Below the pieces are notes generated by a model. The model saw only the letters and a program-made list of their open reading frames with translations, made no database searches and was not told where the DNA came from. Below, in pieces: positions 43,617 to 54,061 of a stretch of 64,000 nt of DNA (positions are counted from its first letter, which is position 1; every line of letters begins with the position of its first letter). Source of the DNA: Microcella alkalica (GTDB lineage Bacteria > Actinomycetota > Actinomycetes > Actinomycetales > Microbacteriaceae); the NCBI RefSeq assembly GCF_014595885.1, contig NZ_JABUKC010000004.1:163897-227896 (forward strand), given 5' to 3'. Made by a program: the position numbers and the translations under genes.

Positions 43617-45245
43617 TCAGGCTACCCCGTCCGCCGCGCGCACTCGGCCGGAGCGCAGCGCCCGTGCCCGACCGCTCGCGGGCGCCGGTGCGAACCCGAC
43701 CCGGTCGGCCACGCGCCCGGCACCGGCCCGCAGCGCCGAGCGCGGGGCGACGTCGACGACGGTGCGGGCGCTCAGCAGCGCCGCGTCGGCCGCGCCCGGG
43801 TCGTCGGCGATGAGCACGGGGTCGGTGATGCCCCCGAAGCGGTCGAGCGTCTGCCGCACCTGCCCGGCCGGGTCGATGCCGAGCACGCTCGCCCGCACCC
43901 GATTGGCCACGACGTGCACACGATCGGTCGTCACGGTCTCGAGCAGGTCGGCGTGCGTACGCAGCAGTCGAGCCAGGCCGACGGGGTCAGCGGCGCCGAC
44001 CACCACGACGTCGTCCGCCGCCCGCAGCGCCGCGATCGTCGCGGCGTTGCGGCGTGGCGCGAGCAGATCGCTCGAGACCTCTTCGTCGGTCTCGAGGTTG
44101 AAGCCCGTGTCGACGACCACGACGTCGCACCACGACCGCGTCGCCTCGAGCGCCCGCGCCACGCGGTCGCGTGAGAGCTCGGGCCAGCGGTGCGGCCGCC
44201 CGATGCCGGTGAGCACGCGGAACGGCGCGGCCGTGCCGCCGTAGGTCAGGGCGATGCGGTCGAGCTCGCCGTCGTCGAGCGCGTCGGAGCCCGCGAGACG
44301 GCAGGCGGCGGCGAACCCCGGTGCCTCGTCGAGCAGCCCCAGCGCGGGCGCGATCGTGCCCCCGTAGGTGTCGGAATCCACCAGGCACACCTCGAGCCCG
44401 CGCGACGCGAGCTCGGCGGCGAGAGCGATCGCGATCGTCGTGCGGCCGGGGGCTCCTGCCGGGCCCCACACCGCCACGATGCGACGCGCGGGCGAGTCGC
44501 TCGCACCCTCCCTCTCGTCTGCCGCGCCGAGGGGGGCCGCGTCCGCTGCGATCTCTCCGGCGTGCTCGGCCGCCGCAGCCGGCGGCGCGGGCGGCGCCGC
44601 CAGCTCCGCGTCGCGCGTCGAGCGCGACCAGGGCCACCGTCGGACTCCGCGCGCGGCGAAACGGTCGGCGCTCCGCGAGCTGCTGGCCTCCGGCTCGAGC
44701 GCGGGAGGGTCGATGCGGTGCGGGGCGCGCGGCCGCAGGCGACGAGCATCGTCGCGCCGCGCACGCCCGCCGTCTTCGGCGGGATCGAGATCGGTCGACG
44801 GCGCGAGGGCGGGCGGAGCATCCGGCATCGGGGTCGACGGCGTGGCCGGGCGGGCCCCCGCGAAGCCGGGATGCGCACCGGCCGCCTCGTCGATGCCGCC
44901 GTCGAGAGCGTCGAACGCGGGCGACAGCACCGCGAGGTCGATCGGGCGACCGGGCACGGCGCGCAGGATGTCGTGCACGCCGAGCAGTCCGGCGGTCGCC
45001 GAGAGCGCATCGTCGGCGCGCACCAGGCACGTGCGCACACCCAGGAGGTCGCAGGCCGCGACCACCTCGGCGGTCGCCACGGCGGGGTCGTCGGCGACGA
45101 GCACGACGTCGGGGACGACCTCGCCGAGCTGCGCCAGCACCTCGTCGTGGCCCGTGGCCCGCCACGCGATGCGATGCCCCGCGCGCAGCAGCGCGAGCTC
45201 GACGGCGTCGGCGTCGAGACCGGGAAGGGCGAGTGCGACCTGCAC
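43617..45245 (-). CDS. CpaE/TadZ-like MinD-family ATPase with deviant P-loop
   Basis: 542 residues. An N-terminal receiver-like part (about 1-110), a disordered Pro/Ala/Arg-rich linker (about 120-250), then a MinD-type ATPase (255-520) whose P-loop is GPAGAPGRTT (261-270). Arg stands where ParA/MinD proteins have the invariant Lys, and the first, signature lysine is missing too. CLVDSDTYGGTIAPALG and CDVVVVDTGFNLETDEE are present. The GTG start is one base after the CpaB-like stop. Known relatives place pilus or septum machinery; no pilin, CpaF or TadB/C genes are nearby. Confidence 0.78.
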   Translation of the reverse strand: MQVALALPGLDADAVELALLRAGHRIAWRATGHDEVLAQLGEVVPDVVLVADDPAVATAEVVAACDLLGVRTCLVRADDALSATAGLLGVHDILRAVPGRPIDLAVLSPAFDALDGGIDEAAGAHPGFAGARPATPSTPMPDAPPALAPSTDLDPAEDGGRARRDDARRLRPRAPHRIDPPALEPEASSSRSADRFAARGVRRWPWSRSTRDAELAAPPAPPAAAAEHAGEIAADAAPLGAADEREGASDSPARRIVAVWGPAGAPGRTTIAIALAAELASRGLEVCLVDSDTYGGTIAPALGLLDEAPGFAAACRLAGSDALDDGELDRIALTYGGTAAPFRVLTGIGRPHRWPELSRDRVARALEATRSWCDVVVVDTGFNLETDEEVSSDLLAPRRNAATIAALRAADDVVVVGAADPVGLARLLRTHADLLETVTTDRVHVVANRVRASVLGIDPAGQVRQTLDRFGGITDPVLIADDPGAADAALLSARTVVDVAPRSALRAGAGRVADRVGFAPAPASGRARALRSGRVRAADGVA

Positions 45246-45246
45246 G

Positions 45247-45885
45247 TCAGCGCCCCAGCGCGATGGCCGCCGGCACCGCCGCGAGCGCGTCGCCGTTGGC
45301 GAGGGCGTCGAGGATGCGCGCGACGTCACGGCGAGGCACGAGCAGCTCGACGCGAGCGGCCTCCGCGCCGGCGACGAGGCCCTCCTCCGCGAGCTCGCGC
45401 ACGAGCTGGGCGCCGGAGCTGATGACGACGGGCGCGCCGAACCGACCGGCCTCCTCCTGCGGGGAGGCCCAGACGTCGACGACGTCACCGGGCCGCACCG
45501 TCTCGCCCAGGGGCGTGGTGAGCGCGACCACGATCGTCGTTGTGGAGGGGCCGCGCTCGTCGCCCACTGCGGCGAACGGCACGAGCTCGCCCTCCCCGAT
45601 TGTGCGAGCGACGACGACGCCCTCCTCCGGCATCGCGTCGGCGGTGAGGTAGGCATCGACGTCCGCGCCGAGCGACACGCGACGCAGCTCGAGATCGTCG
45701 GCGACGACGCGCTCGCCCGCGGTCAGCAGCCGGGGCGCCGCGTAGACCTCGACGCCGTCGTCGTTGACCGCGACGATGCCGACGACGGCGGCGATCGAGG
45801 CGACGACGAGGGCGAGGCCGATGAGCAGGCGCGGGTCGGGCGCACGGCGGCGCGAGGGCCGGTCGTCGCGATCGCGCTGAGGCAT
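45247..45885 (-). CDS. SAF-domain membrane-anchored protein (CpaB-like)
   Basis: 212 residues. Basic N-terminus, one transmembrane helix (about 20-42), then an SAF domain (about 48-110; LLTAGERVVADDLELRRVSLG) and the Flp pilus assembly CpaB/RcpC-type part with ETVRPGDVVDVWAS and ARVELLVPRRDVARILDALANGD in pieces. AGGGAG before the ATG sets the start. It pairs with the CpaE-like gene downstream, as in Tad/Flp loci, but the rest of such a locus is absent here. Confidence 0.78.
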   Translation of the reverse strand: MPQRDRDDRPSRRRAPDPRLLIGLALVVASIAAVVGIVAVNDDGVEVYAAPRLLTAGERVVADDLELRRVSLGADVDAYLTADAMPEEGVVVARTIGEGELVPFAAVGDERGPSTTTIVVALTTPLGETVRPGDVVDVWASPQEEAGRFGAPVVISSGAQLVRELAEEGLVAGAEAARVELLVPRRDVARILDALANGDALAAVPAAIALGR

Positions 45886-45932
45886 GAAGGCTCCCTGGGG
45901 GGTCGAGGGGCGCGGGGCCCGGCGGAACGCGA

Positions 45933-45938
45933 ACGATA
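45933..45938 (-). promoter_or_regulatory. Candidate -10 box (TATCGT) for the CpaB-like gene
   Basis: TATCGT on the minus strand; would start transcription near 45926, 41 bases before the ATG. Divergent from the HTH gene. Confidence 0.4.
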
Positions 45939-45968
45939 CTGAGCAATGCACCACGTCGTGCCGTGCAG

Positions 45969-45977
45969 TTATCCACA
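45969..45977 (+). other. Consensus DnaA box (TTATCCACA)
   Basis: An exact match to the bacterial DnaA box, in the 131-base gap between the divergent CpaB-like and HTH genes. I see no cluster of further boxes nearby, so it is not oriC. Confidence 0.55.
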
Positions 45978-46004
45978 CAGCGGCGTCGCGCTCGAGGACG
46001 GTGG

Positions 46005-46010
46005 GATGAT
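46005..46010 (+). promoter_or_regulatory. Weak leaderless-type -10 box (GATGAT)
   Basis: GATGAT then six bases and ATG 46017. It matches only the A and final T of TAnnnT. Confidence 0.25.
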
Positions 46011-46016
46011 CGACGC

Positions 46017-46301
46017 ATGTCCGAGCAGACCTCGAGTGCGATGGGTCGCTTCCTGACGCTCACCGACGTCGCCGAGGTGCTGAGCCTGACCGCGGCGGAG
46101 GTGCTGGCGCTCGTGCGCTCGGGCGAGCTTCCCGCGATCCGGCTCGGCTCGATCGGGCAGTGGCGGGTCGAGCACGCCGTGCTGGAGTCGTTCATCACCG
46201 ACAAGTACGACGAGAGTCGGCGCCTCGCGCTCTGGCACGAGGCCGAGTACGCCGACGTCGCGGAGATGTTCCCCGATCAGAGGCGCAGCAGGAGCACCTG
46301 A
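46017..46301 (+). CDS. Small helix-turn-helix protein (excisionase/BldC-like)
   Basis: 94 residues. A MerR/excisionase-type winged helix (about 12-65): FLTLTDVAEVLSLTAAEVLALVRSGELPAIRLG in pieces, then W-R-V-E. BldC and AlpA/Xis-like proteins share this fold and size. A DnaA box lies 40 bases upstream. The 3' end overlaps the convergent hypothetical gene by 25 bases. The target genes are unknown. Confidence 0.8.
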   Translation: MSEQTSSAMGRFLTLTDVAEVLSLTAAEVLALVRSGELPAIRLGSIGQWRVEHAVLESFITDKYDESRRLALWHEAEYADVAEMFPDQRRSRST

Positions 46302-46861
46302 TCGAGCGCGATCACGCGGATGTGATCGACGGCGCTCTCGCGTCGCGGCGTGCCGAGCTCGTGCACCGCGAGGTCGAGGTGGTCGCGCCCGACGCGATCG
46401 ATCGTGCCGGTCACGACCGAGGTCGACGTCTCGACCGCGAGCGCCGTCCGGCGGCGGCACAGGTCGCGCAGCAGGAAGGCGATGCCGAGCCGGGCCGCGA
46501 GCACGGGCGATTCCGGTGCGGGCGCGAGCGACGCCTCCACCTGCCCGCGGTCGAGCAGCAGCGCATCGATCGCCGAGAAGGGCACGACGGCCTGCACTCC
46601 GGAGCGGTCGTCGAGGTCGCCCGCCATCCAATCGCGCCCCACCGTGAGGGGCCGGAGCACGTGCATCTCGCCCGCCAGGGAGCGGTAGCGGATGCGGCGG
46701 GCCGCCGGGTCCGCCGAGCGCTGGACCGCCGCGATGCGCTCGCGCAGGGTGAGCCGACCGAGACGCAGGCGCTCCTCCTCCTGCTGCAGATCCGCCTCCT
46801 CCGCGCGCAGCTCGTGCTCGAGCTGGCCGGCGAGGTCGTCGAAGAGGTGATCCCAGCGCAT
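46277..46861 (-). CDS. Conserved hypothetical with coiled-coil N-terminus
   Basis: 194 residues from ATG 46861 (MRWDHLFDDLAGQLEHELRA); an upstream ATG at 46900 is in frame but not preferred. A charged coiled-coil of about 45 residues (EEADLQQEEERLRLGR) leads to a mixed alpha/beta part with two LDDRSGVQAVV/GTIDRVGRDHLDLAVHE segments that resemble a duplicated small beta-barrel. A similar protein is common in actinobacteria without known function. Its 3' end overlaps the HTH gene on the other strand. Confidence 0.65.
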   Translation of the reverse strand: MRWDHLFDDLAGQLEHELRAEEADLQQEEERLRLGRLTLRERIAAVQRSADPAARRIRYRSLAGEMHVLRPLTVGRDWMAGDLDDRSGVQAVVPFSAIDALLLDRGQVEASLAPAPESPVLAARLGIAFLLRDLCRRRTALAVETSTSVVTGTIDRVGRDHLDLAVHELGTPRRESAVDHIRVIALDQVLLLRL

Positions 46862-46926
46862 GCGGGCGACGGTAGCCACCGCCTCCGACGCTCGCGACAT
46901 GGTTCTCCACAATCGGCGCCACCCCC

Positions 46927-46955
46927 TGGACAGTGAGGAATCATTCTGCTTAGGT
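46927..46955 (+). promoter_or_regulatory. Candidate sigma-70-type promoter (TGGACA-17-TTAGGT)
   Basis: The only place in the window where I see a fair -35 (TGGACA, 46927-46932) at the right distance, 17 bases, from a -10-like TTAGGT (46950-46955). It would drive the Rv3235-like gene. Confidence 0.4.
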
Positions 46956-46957
46956 GT

Positions 46958-46982
46958 GATCGCCCCCCGAACGGGGGTGATC
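46958..46982 (+). promoter_or_regulatory. Hairpin at the predicted transcription start
   Basis: GATCGCCCCC pairs with GGGGGTGATC (one G-U pair) around a five-base loop, immediately after the -10 box. It could be an operator or a 5'-leader hairpin; there is no T-run to suggest termination. Confidence 0.4.
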
Positions 46983-47051
46983 GCTTCGGTCTGCTGAGCG
47001 CCCCGCGCGAGGTCGATCGACCGGCCCGCCTCGGAGAAGAGGAGTCGCATC

Positions 47052-47540
47052 ATGAGCCCCGTCGCTGCCGCCCCCGCCGTTGAGAACGCACCGGTCACCG
47101 AGACCGCGCCCGCACCGAAGCGCCCGCGCTCGGGCCGCACGATCCACGCGCGCATCGCCCACGAGGAGTTCTTCGACTACCAGCCGACCTCCACCGCCGA
47201 CCTCCCCGACCCCCGCCCGCTCGTCGAGAACCTGACCCGCTGCGTGGTCGAGATCCTCGCCGGGGCGCGCGAGCTCGAGCAGATCGCCCGCTGGGTCACC
47301 GACGACGTCTACTCCACGCTCCTGAAGCGCCAGGTGATCTCCGCCCGCGCCCGCGCCGCGCGCGGCAAGCCGGTCATCCGCCCGGCGTTCGCCCTCGGCT
47401 CCACGATCATCTGCGAGCCCCGCGACGGCATCATCGAGGCTGTCGTCGTGGTGAACTCTCGCGCGCGGTCGCGCGCCGTCGCCGTGCGACTGGAGGGGCT
47501 CGACCGCCGCTGGCGGGCGAGCGCCATCCACGTGCTCTGA
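47052..47540 (+). CDS. Rv3235-like conserved actinobacterial protein
   Basis: 162 residues. A disordered Ala/Pro-rich first 35 residues, then a helical and beta domain with LTRCVVEILAGARELEQIARWVTDDVY in pieces, a basic KRQVISARARAARGK helix, and ending with VVVNSRARSRAVAVRLEGLDRRWRAS. It resembles the Rv3235 (DUF6459) family, which lies near secA in mycobacteria too. The start ATG follows GAAGAGGAG. It faces secA with a strong terminator between. Function unknown. Confidence 0.75.
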   Translation: MSPVAAAPAVENAPVTETAPAPKRPRSGRTIHARIAHEEFFDYQPTSTADLPDPRPLVENLTRCVVEILAGARELEQIARWVTDDVYSTLLKRQVISARARAARGKPVIRPAFALGSTIICEPRDGIIEAVVVVNSRARSRAVAVRLEGLDRRWRASAIHVL

Positions 47541-47636
47541 CCAGCGGCGCCGATCGAGCGCGCCGCAGCGAGCGCGATCACCGTCCCCCGACGTCGATCG
47601 CGAGGAGCGCAGCGGGCCCCCAGGCTCGCGCTCCGA

Positions 47637-47677
47637 CGAGAACGGCCCCGAGGGATGCTCCCCCGGGGCCGTTCTCG
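47637..47677. terminator. Strong bidirectional terminator between the Rv3235-like gene and secA
   Basis: Perfect 13-bp arms (CGAGAACGGCCCC against GGGGCCGTTCTCG) with further inner pairing around ATG at the centre. Confidence 0.8.
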
Positions 47678-47693
47678 TGCCGAGCCGCTCGGC

Positions 47694-50528
<2,835 letters not shown>

Positions 50529-50638
50529 TTCGATAACTCCACTCATCGGGCGTGCGCTGCACGGCCCTCAGGTCTCGGGGACGCCGTCGGGATCGGAGCC
50601 CGGGCATGCGGCGGCCCACCGCGCGGTGCGGCGGGCCC

Positions 50639-50644
50639 ATGCTA
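50639..50644 (-). promoter_or_regulatory. Candidate -10 box (TAGCAT) of secA
   Basis: TAGCAT on the minus strand between the hpf terminator and secA. Predicts a leader of about 104 bases, rich in GC inverted repeats (CCGCACCGCGCGGTG). Confidence 0.4.
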
Positions 50645-50682
50645 GCAACCCGCGCTCGGCGCTGGTCGGAGAGCGAACGCGA

Positions 50683-50719
50683 CAGCGCCGGGTGCGTGCG
50701 ATGCGCGCACCCGGCGCTG
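50683..50719 (-). terminator. Terminator downstream of hpf
   Basis: Perfect 14-bp arms (CAGCGCCGGGTGCG against CGCACCCGGCGCTG), continuing to 17 pairs with one G-U, three-base loop. Confidence 0.8.
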
Positions 50720-50753
50720 CGGGCATCCGACCGTGGGGGCCGGAGGGAGCGGC

Positions 50754-51434
50754 TCAGCCGCGACGACGGCTCTTCGCCGGCGCCTCCTGCTCGGTCTCGA
50801 GGCCGATGACGCCGTAGTTCCAGCCGGTGCGGCGGTAGACCACGCTCGGGCGATCGGTCTCGGCGTCGATGAAGAGGAAGAAGTCGTGGCCGACGAGCTC
50901 GAGCTGGTCGACGGCCTCGTCGACGGTCATCGACGCCGCCGGGAAGACCTTCGAGCGCACGACCACGGGCGAGTAGGCCTCCTCGCCGTCGGCCGTCGCC
51001 TCGTCGACCGTCGGGATCGACCCCGTCGCGACCTTCGCGATCGTCTCCGGGTCGGCCGGCGTGATGTCGACGACGCGGAAGCCGTCGGCGCTCGCCTCCC
51101 GCAGTGACACCGGCCGATGCTGGCCGCGATGGACCTTCTTCTTGTCCTTGGCTCGCCGCAGGCGTTCCAGCAGCTTGTCGATCGCGAGATCGAAGGCCAC
51201 GTACTTGTCGCTGCCCGCCGATTCGGCGCGCACCACGGGGCCCGGCCCCACGAGCGTCATCTCCACACGGTCGTCTCCGGCGTGCCCGCCGACCTTCTCG
51301 TGGTGGCGCGAGACCTTGATCTCGAGCGCGAGCGCACGATCGGCGAGGTGGGAGACCTTCTCCGCCTTCTCGGTGGCGTAGTCGCGGAACCTGTCGGTGA
51401 TCCCGATGTTGCGACCCGTGATGGTGATGTCCAC
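50754..51434 (-). CDS. hpf: Ribosome hibernation-promoting factor, long form
   Basis: 226 residues. The N-terminal ribosome-binding domain (about 1-100; MDITITGRNIGITDRFRDYA, with KVSRHHEK and basic RRAKDKKKVHRGQH) and the C-terminal dimerisation domain (about 165-225; ASMTVDEAVDQLELVGHDFF then VVYRRTGWNYGVIGLE) identify the long form that forms inactive 100S ribosome pairs in stationary phase. The start is GTG at 51432-51434, five bases after a perfect AAGGAGG. Conserved position before secA. Confidence 0.95.
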   Translation of the reverse strand: MDITITGRNIGITDRFRDYATEKAEKVSHLADRALALEIKVSRHHEKVGGHAGDDRVEMTLVGPGPVVRAESAGSDKYVAFDLAIDKLLERLRRAKDKKKVHRGQHRPVSLREASADGFRVVDITPADPETIAKVATGSIPTVDEATADGEEAYSPVVVRSKVFPAASMTVDEAVDQLELVGHDFFLFIDAETDRPSVVYRRTGWNYGVIGLETEQEAPAKSRRRG

Positions 51435-51500
51435 GTCGACCTCCTTGACCGTTGAGCGTGCCGCCTGCGGTCAGGCGGTGATCACGCCTTCCATGACGTC

Positions 51501-51506
51501 ACGCTA
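51501..51506 (-). promoter_or_regulatory. Candidate -10 box (TAGCGT) of hpf
   Basis: TAGCGT on the minus strand, about 67 bases before the GTG. A perfect TGACGTCA palindrome (51495-51502) overlaps it toward the predicted start point. Confidence 0.4.
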
Positions 51507-51525
51507 GTCCTGTCGCGGGGCGTTG

Positions 51526-52275
51526 TCACGAGGCCCGCTGAGGTGTTCCCGGTTCATCCCCTTGGCGGGCGCTGAGTGCGCCGACGAGGTGCCAGCGGAT
51601 GGCTGACTCACCGTGCCGACGCGGCGTCGCGGCGATCGCGGCGCCGCCCACGACCGCGGCACCGGCCCGCGCGAGGGCGCGCGCGGCGGCGCGCAGGGTC
51701 GCCCCGCTCGTCACCACGTCGTCGAGCAGCACGACCCGCCGACCCTGGAGGTCGCGCGTCACCCGGGGCTCGCTGCGAAGACTCGTGCGCTCGGCGAGCG
51801 AGCGCTGCTTCTGCACCACCGCTCGACCGTCGCGCGGCTCGGGCGCGAGCTCGAGCGCACGGGCCACGGCGAGGCCCGCCCGGCGGGCGAGCAGCTCGAC
51901 CGGCTGGAAGCCGCGCCGGCCGAGTGCCGCGCGCGAGCCCGGCACGGGCACGAGCACGGCGCCCTCAGCCAGCGGCAGCGCGTAGGCGAGCTCGAGCGCG
52001 GCGAGCAGCGGCGCGCGCAGGGGGCGGGCGAGCTCTGTGCGACCCTCCTCCTTGAGCGCGAGCAGGGCCGCGCGCGCGGCGCCGGCGTAGGCCGTGCCGG
52101 CGACGATCGGCAGGGGCGGGTGGTCGGGTGCGACGTCGAGGAGCGCCGTGCGCGGGGTGGGAGCCAGCTGCGCGGCGCACGCGGGGCACAGGGCGCGGTC
52201 GGGCGCACCGCATCCTGCGCAGTCGACGGGCGCGACGAGCGCGGCGGCGTCGAGCAGGGCGCGAGCGAGCAGCAT
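51526..52275 (-). CDS. comF: ComF-family phosphoribosyltransferase-like protein
   Basis: 249 residues. The N-terminal zinc-ribbon cysteines are Cys19, Cys22, Cys30 and Cys33 (CAGC...CPAC). The phosphoribosyltransferase domain has VPVPGSRAALGRRGFQP and the PRPP-binding VVLLDDVVTSGATLRAAA. ComF is needed for DNA uptake in competent bacteria, and its role elsewhere is unclear. ATG 52275 is chosen; it follows CACACT plus six bases, so a leaderless message is possible. Lies between lpqB and hpf. Confidence 0.9.
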   Translation of the reverse strand: MLLARALLDAAALVAPVDCAGCGAPDRALCPACAAQLAPTPRTALLDVAPDHPPLPIVAGTAYAGAARAALLALKEEGRTELARPLRAPLLAALELAYALPLAEGAVLVPVPGSRAALGRRGFQPVELLARRAGLAVARALELAPEPRDGRAVVQKQRSLAERTSLRSEPRVTRDLQGRRVVLLDDVVTSGATLRAAARALARAGAAVVGGAAIAATPRRHGESAIRWHLVGALSARQGDEPGTPQRAS

Positions 52276-52281
52276 CGCGCC

Positions 52282-52287
52282 AGTGTG
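52282..52287 (-). promoter_or_regulatory. Leaderless-type -10 box (CACACT) of comF
   Basis: CACACT followed by six bases and the comF ATG. It has the A and final T of TAnnnT but not the first T. Confidence 0.35.
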
Positions 52288-52369
52288 CGCCGAGCAGCAA
52301 TGGTGCAGGGGCGCACGCGGCACCGCGCGGGGAAGGCCGCGCTCGGCCAGCCGTGGGGAGGCGCGGCCG

Positions 52370-54061
52370 CTACTGCTGCACGCCGAGGAAGACCGCGGTC
52401 ACCCCCGTGCCCTGCCAGCCGGAGCCGCGCGGCTCGAGCACCACGCCCTCGGTGGTCAGGGCGCGCAGGCCGTCGGTGCCGCCGTTGCCGCCGACGAGCT
52501 GCACCGCCGCGGCGGGTCGGCCCAGAGAGCGGGAGCGGCCGCCGATCTCGAGCAGCTGCGCGAGCGGGCCCTCGTCGTCGGAGACGAGCACCGCGACGCG
52601 CACCTCATCGACCCAGGCGGCGTCGATCGGCGTGCCCTCGACGACCGGCAGCTCTTCGAACTGCCCGAGGCGCACGGGCACGTTCGACTCCGGGTCGCGG
52701 ATGATGCCCGCCACGACCAGGCGCGGCCCGCTCGCACCGTCGAGCAGCAGCAGCACGCGGGCGTCGTCGCGCGAGACGTCGAGCGAGACCACGCGGTCGT
52801 CGGGCCCGATCGCCGCCTCGACGGCGTGCGGGGTGCCGTCGAGCTCGGTCGCGCGGATGCCGCCGGCGCCGCTCGCCGTCGCGCTCCACACGAAGCTGTA
52901 CCCGTCGACGCTCGGGGCGACGAGACCCTGACGCGCGTCGAGGAGCGCCGGCGGGGCATCCCCCGTGCGCACCGACCACACGCCTGCCGAGGTGAGGGCC
53001 GCGGCGAGCGTGCCGCTCGGACCGAGCGTGACGGCGGTCGCACCCAGTTCGAGCACGCGGTCGCTCAGCTCGCCGAGCTGCTCGATGCCGGATCCGCCGA
53101 CGAAGCCGAAGGCCTCCTCGGTGCGCACGAGCAGGCGCGCGTCGACCTGCGGCGGCACGTCGAGGCCGATCGGCCCCTCGGCGATCGCGACCGGATTCTG
53201 GTCGACCGTGATCTGCACCGCCGCGACGCCGCTGACGTTGCGCAGGCTCGCTTCGAGCTGGCGGCGCAGCGCGCGGCGCTGGCCGTCGTCGATCACGAGC
53301 ACCTCGTCGGTGAGGTCGACCTGCGCCTGCCCGCTCACGACCTCGACGGGGGCGGCGAGCGCCGTGCCCTCCGGCACCGCCGAGACGACGGCGCCCTCGA
53401 GCCAGGTCGTCGGCGCTTCGAGCACGGCGCGGACGACGCGCGAGGCCAGCTCGGCGCGGGTCGGGAACCAGCGCAGGTCGGGCACGAGGTTCTGGAACGC
53501 GGCATCGTAGTAGTAGACGGCGTGCGGGCTGAAGGCGGAGGGGAACGCCTGCTGCGAGATGAGGATGCCGTCCTGCAGCTCGGCGATGCGCCACTCGCCC
53601 TCCTCCTCCACGAAGCGGAACGGCGCGAGCTCCTGCGGGCCGGAGGCCGCCTGACTGTAGCGCCCGAGCCCGTCGACCTCGGCCGACACCGGCACGGTGT
53701 AGGTGAGCGTCTGGTCGTCGACGCGCTCGACCTCGCCCTCGCGCGCGCGCACGAGTGTGCCGGCGTACGGGTTCCAGGTGAGCTGCGCCTCCTCAGCCAG
53801 GTACTGCCGGGCGATGCGGTAGTTGTTCTGCGAGGCCGTCGTCGCCGCGAGGAAGCCGGCGAGGATCTCCTCCTGGCTCGCACCCTCGGTCGGGCCCGAG
53901 GGCAGGAAGTCGAAGTCTGCGTCGACGTCCTGCTCGATCTCGCCGCCGGGCTGCACCGGGCCCGAGAAGGGCACCTGCACGCACGCGGTCAGCAGCACGA
54001 CGGGCAGCAGCGCGAGCGCGCCCCACCGGCGCAGCGTGGCGCGGAGTCGTCGCTCAGTCAT
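52370..54061 (-). CDS. lpqB: Lipoprotein LpqB
   Basis: 563 residues. Lipoprotein signal with lipobox LLTAC (lipidated Cys27). A GerMN-type domain (about 190-320, VRAVLEAPTTWLEGAVVSAV) and a beta-propeller-like C-terminal half follow. LpqB sits outside the membrane and interacts with the extracellular part of MtrB, tuning MtrA phosphorylation. The start ATG overlaps the mtrB 3' end by eight bases. The mtrA-mtrB-lpqB order is typical for actinobacteria. Confidence 0.95.
   Translation of the reverse strand: MTERRLRATLRRWGALALLPVVLLTACVQVPFSGPVQPGGEIEQDVDADFDFLPSGPTEGASQEEILAGFLAATTASQNNYRIARQYLAEEAQLTWNPYAGTLVRAREGEVERVDDQTLTYTVPVSAEVDGLGRYSQAASGPQELAPFRFVEEEGEWRIAELQDGILISQQAFPSAFSPHAVYYYDAAFQNLVPDLRWFPTRAELASRVVRAVLEAPTTWLEGAVVSAVPEGTALAAPVEVVSGQAQVDLTDEVLVIDDGQRRALRRQLEASLRNVSGVAAVQITVDQNPVAIAEGPIGLDVPPQVDARLLVRTEEAFGFVGGSGIEQLGELSDRVLELGATAVTLGPSGTLAAALTSAGVWSVRTGDAPPALLDARQGLVAPSVDGYSFVWSATASGAGGIRATELDGTPHAVEAAIGPDDRVVSLDVSRDDARVLLLLDGASGPRLVVAGIIRDPESNVPVRLGQFEELPVVEGTPIDAAWVDEVRVAVLVSDDEGPLAQLLEIGGRSRSLGRPAAAVQLVGGNGGTDGLRALTTEGVVLEPRGSGWQGTGVTAVFLGVQQ

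Noticed and set aside
51495..51502. TGACGTCA palindrome near the hpf start point
   Set aside because: Eight bases only, in a GC-rich context, with no second copy nearby or known actinobacterial regulator for it; too weak to call an operator.
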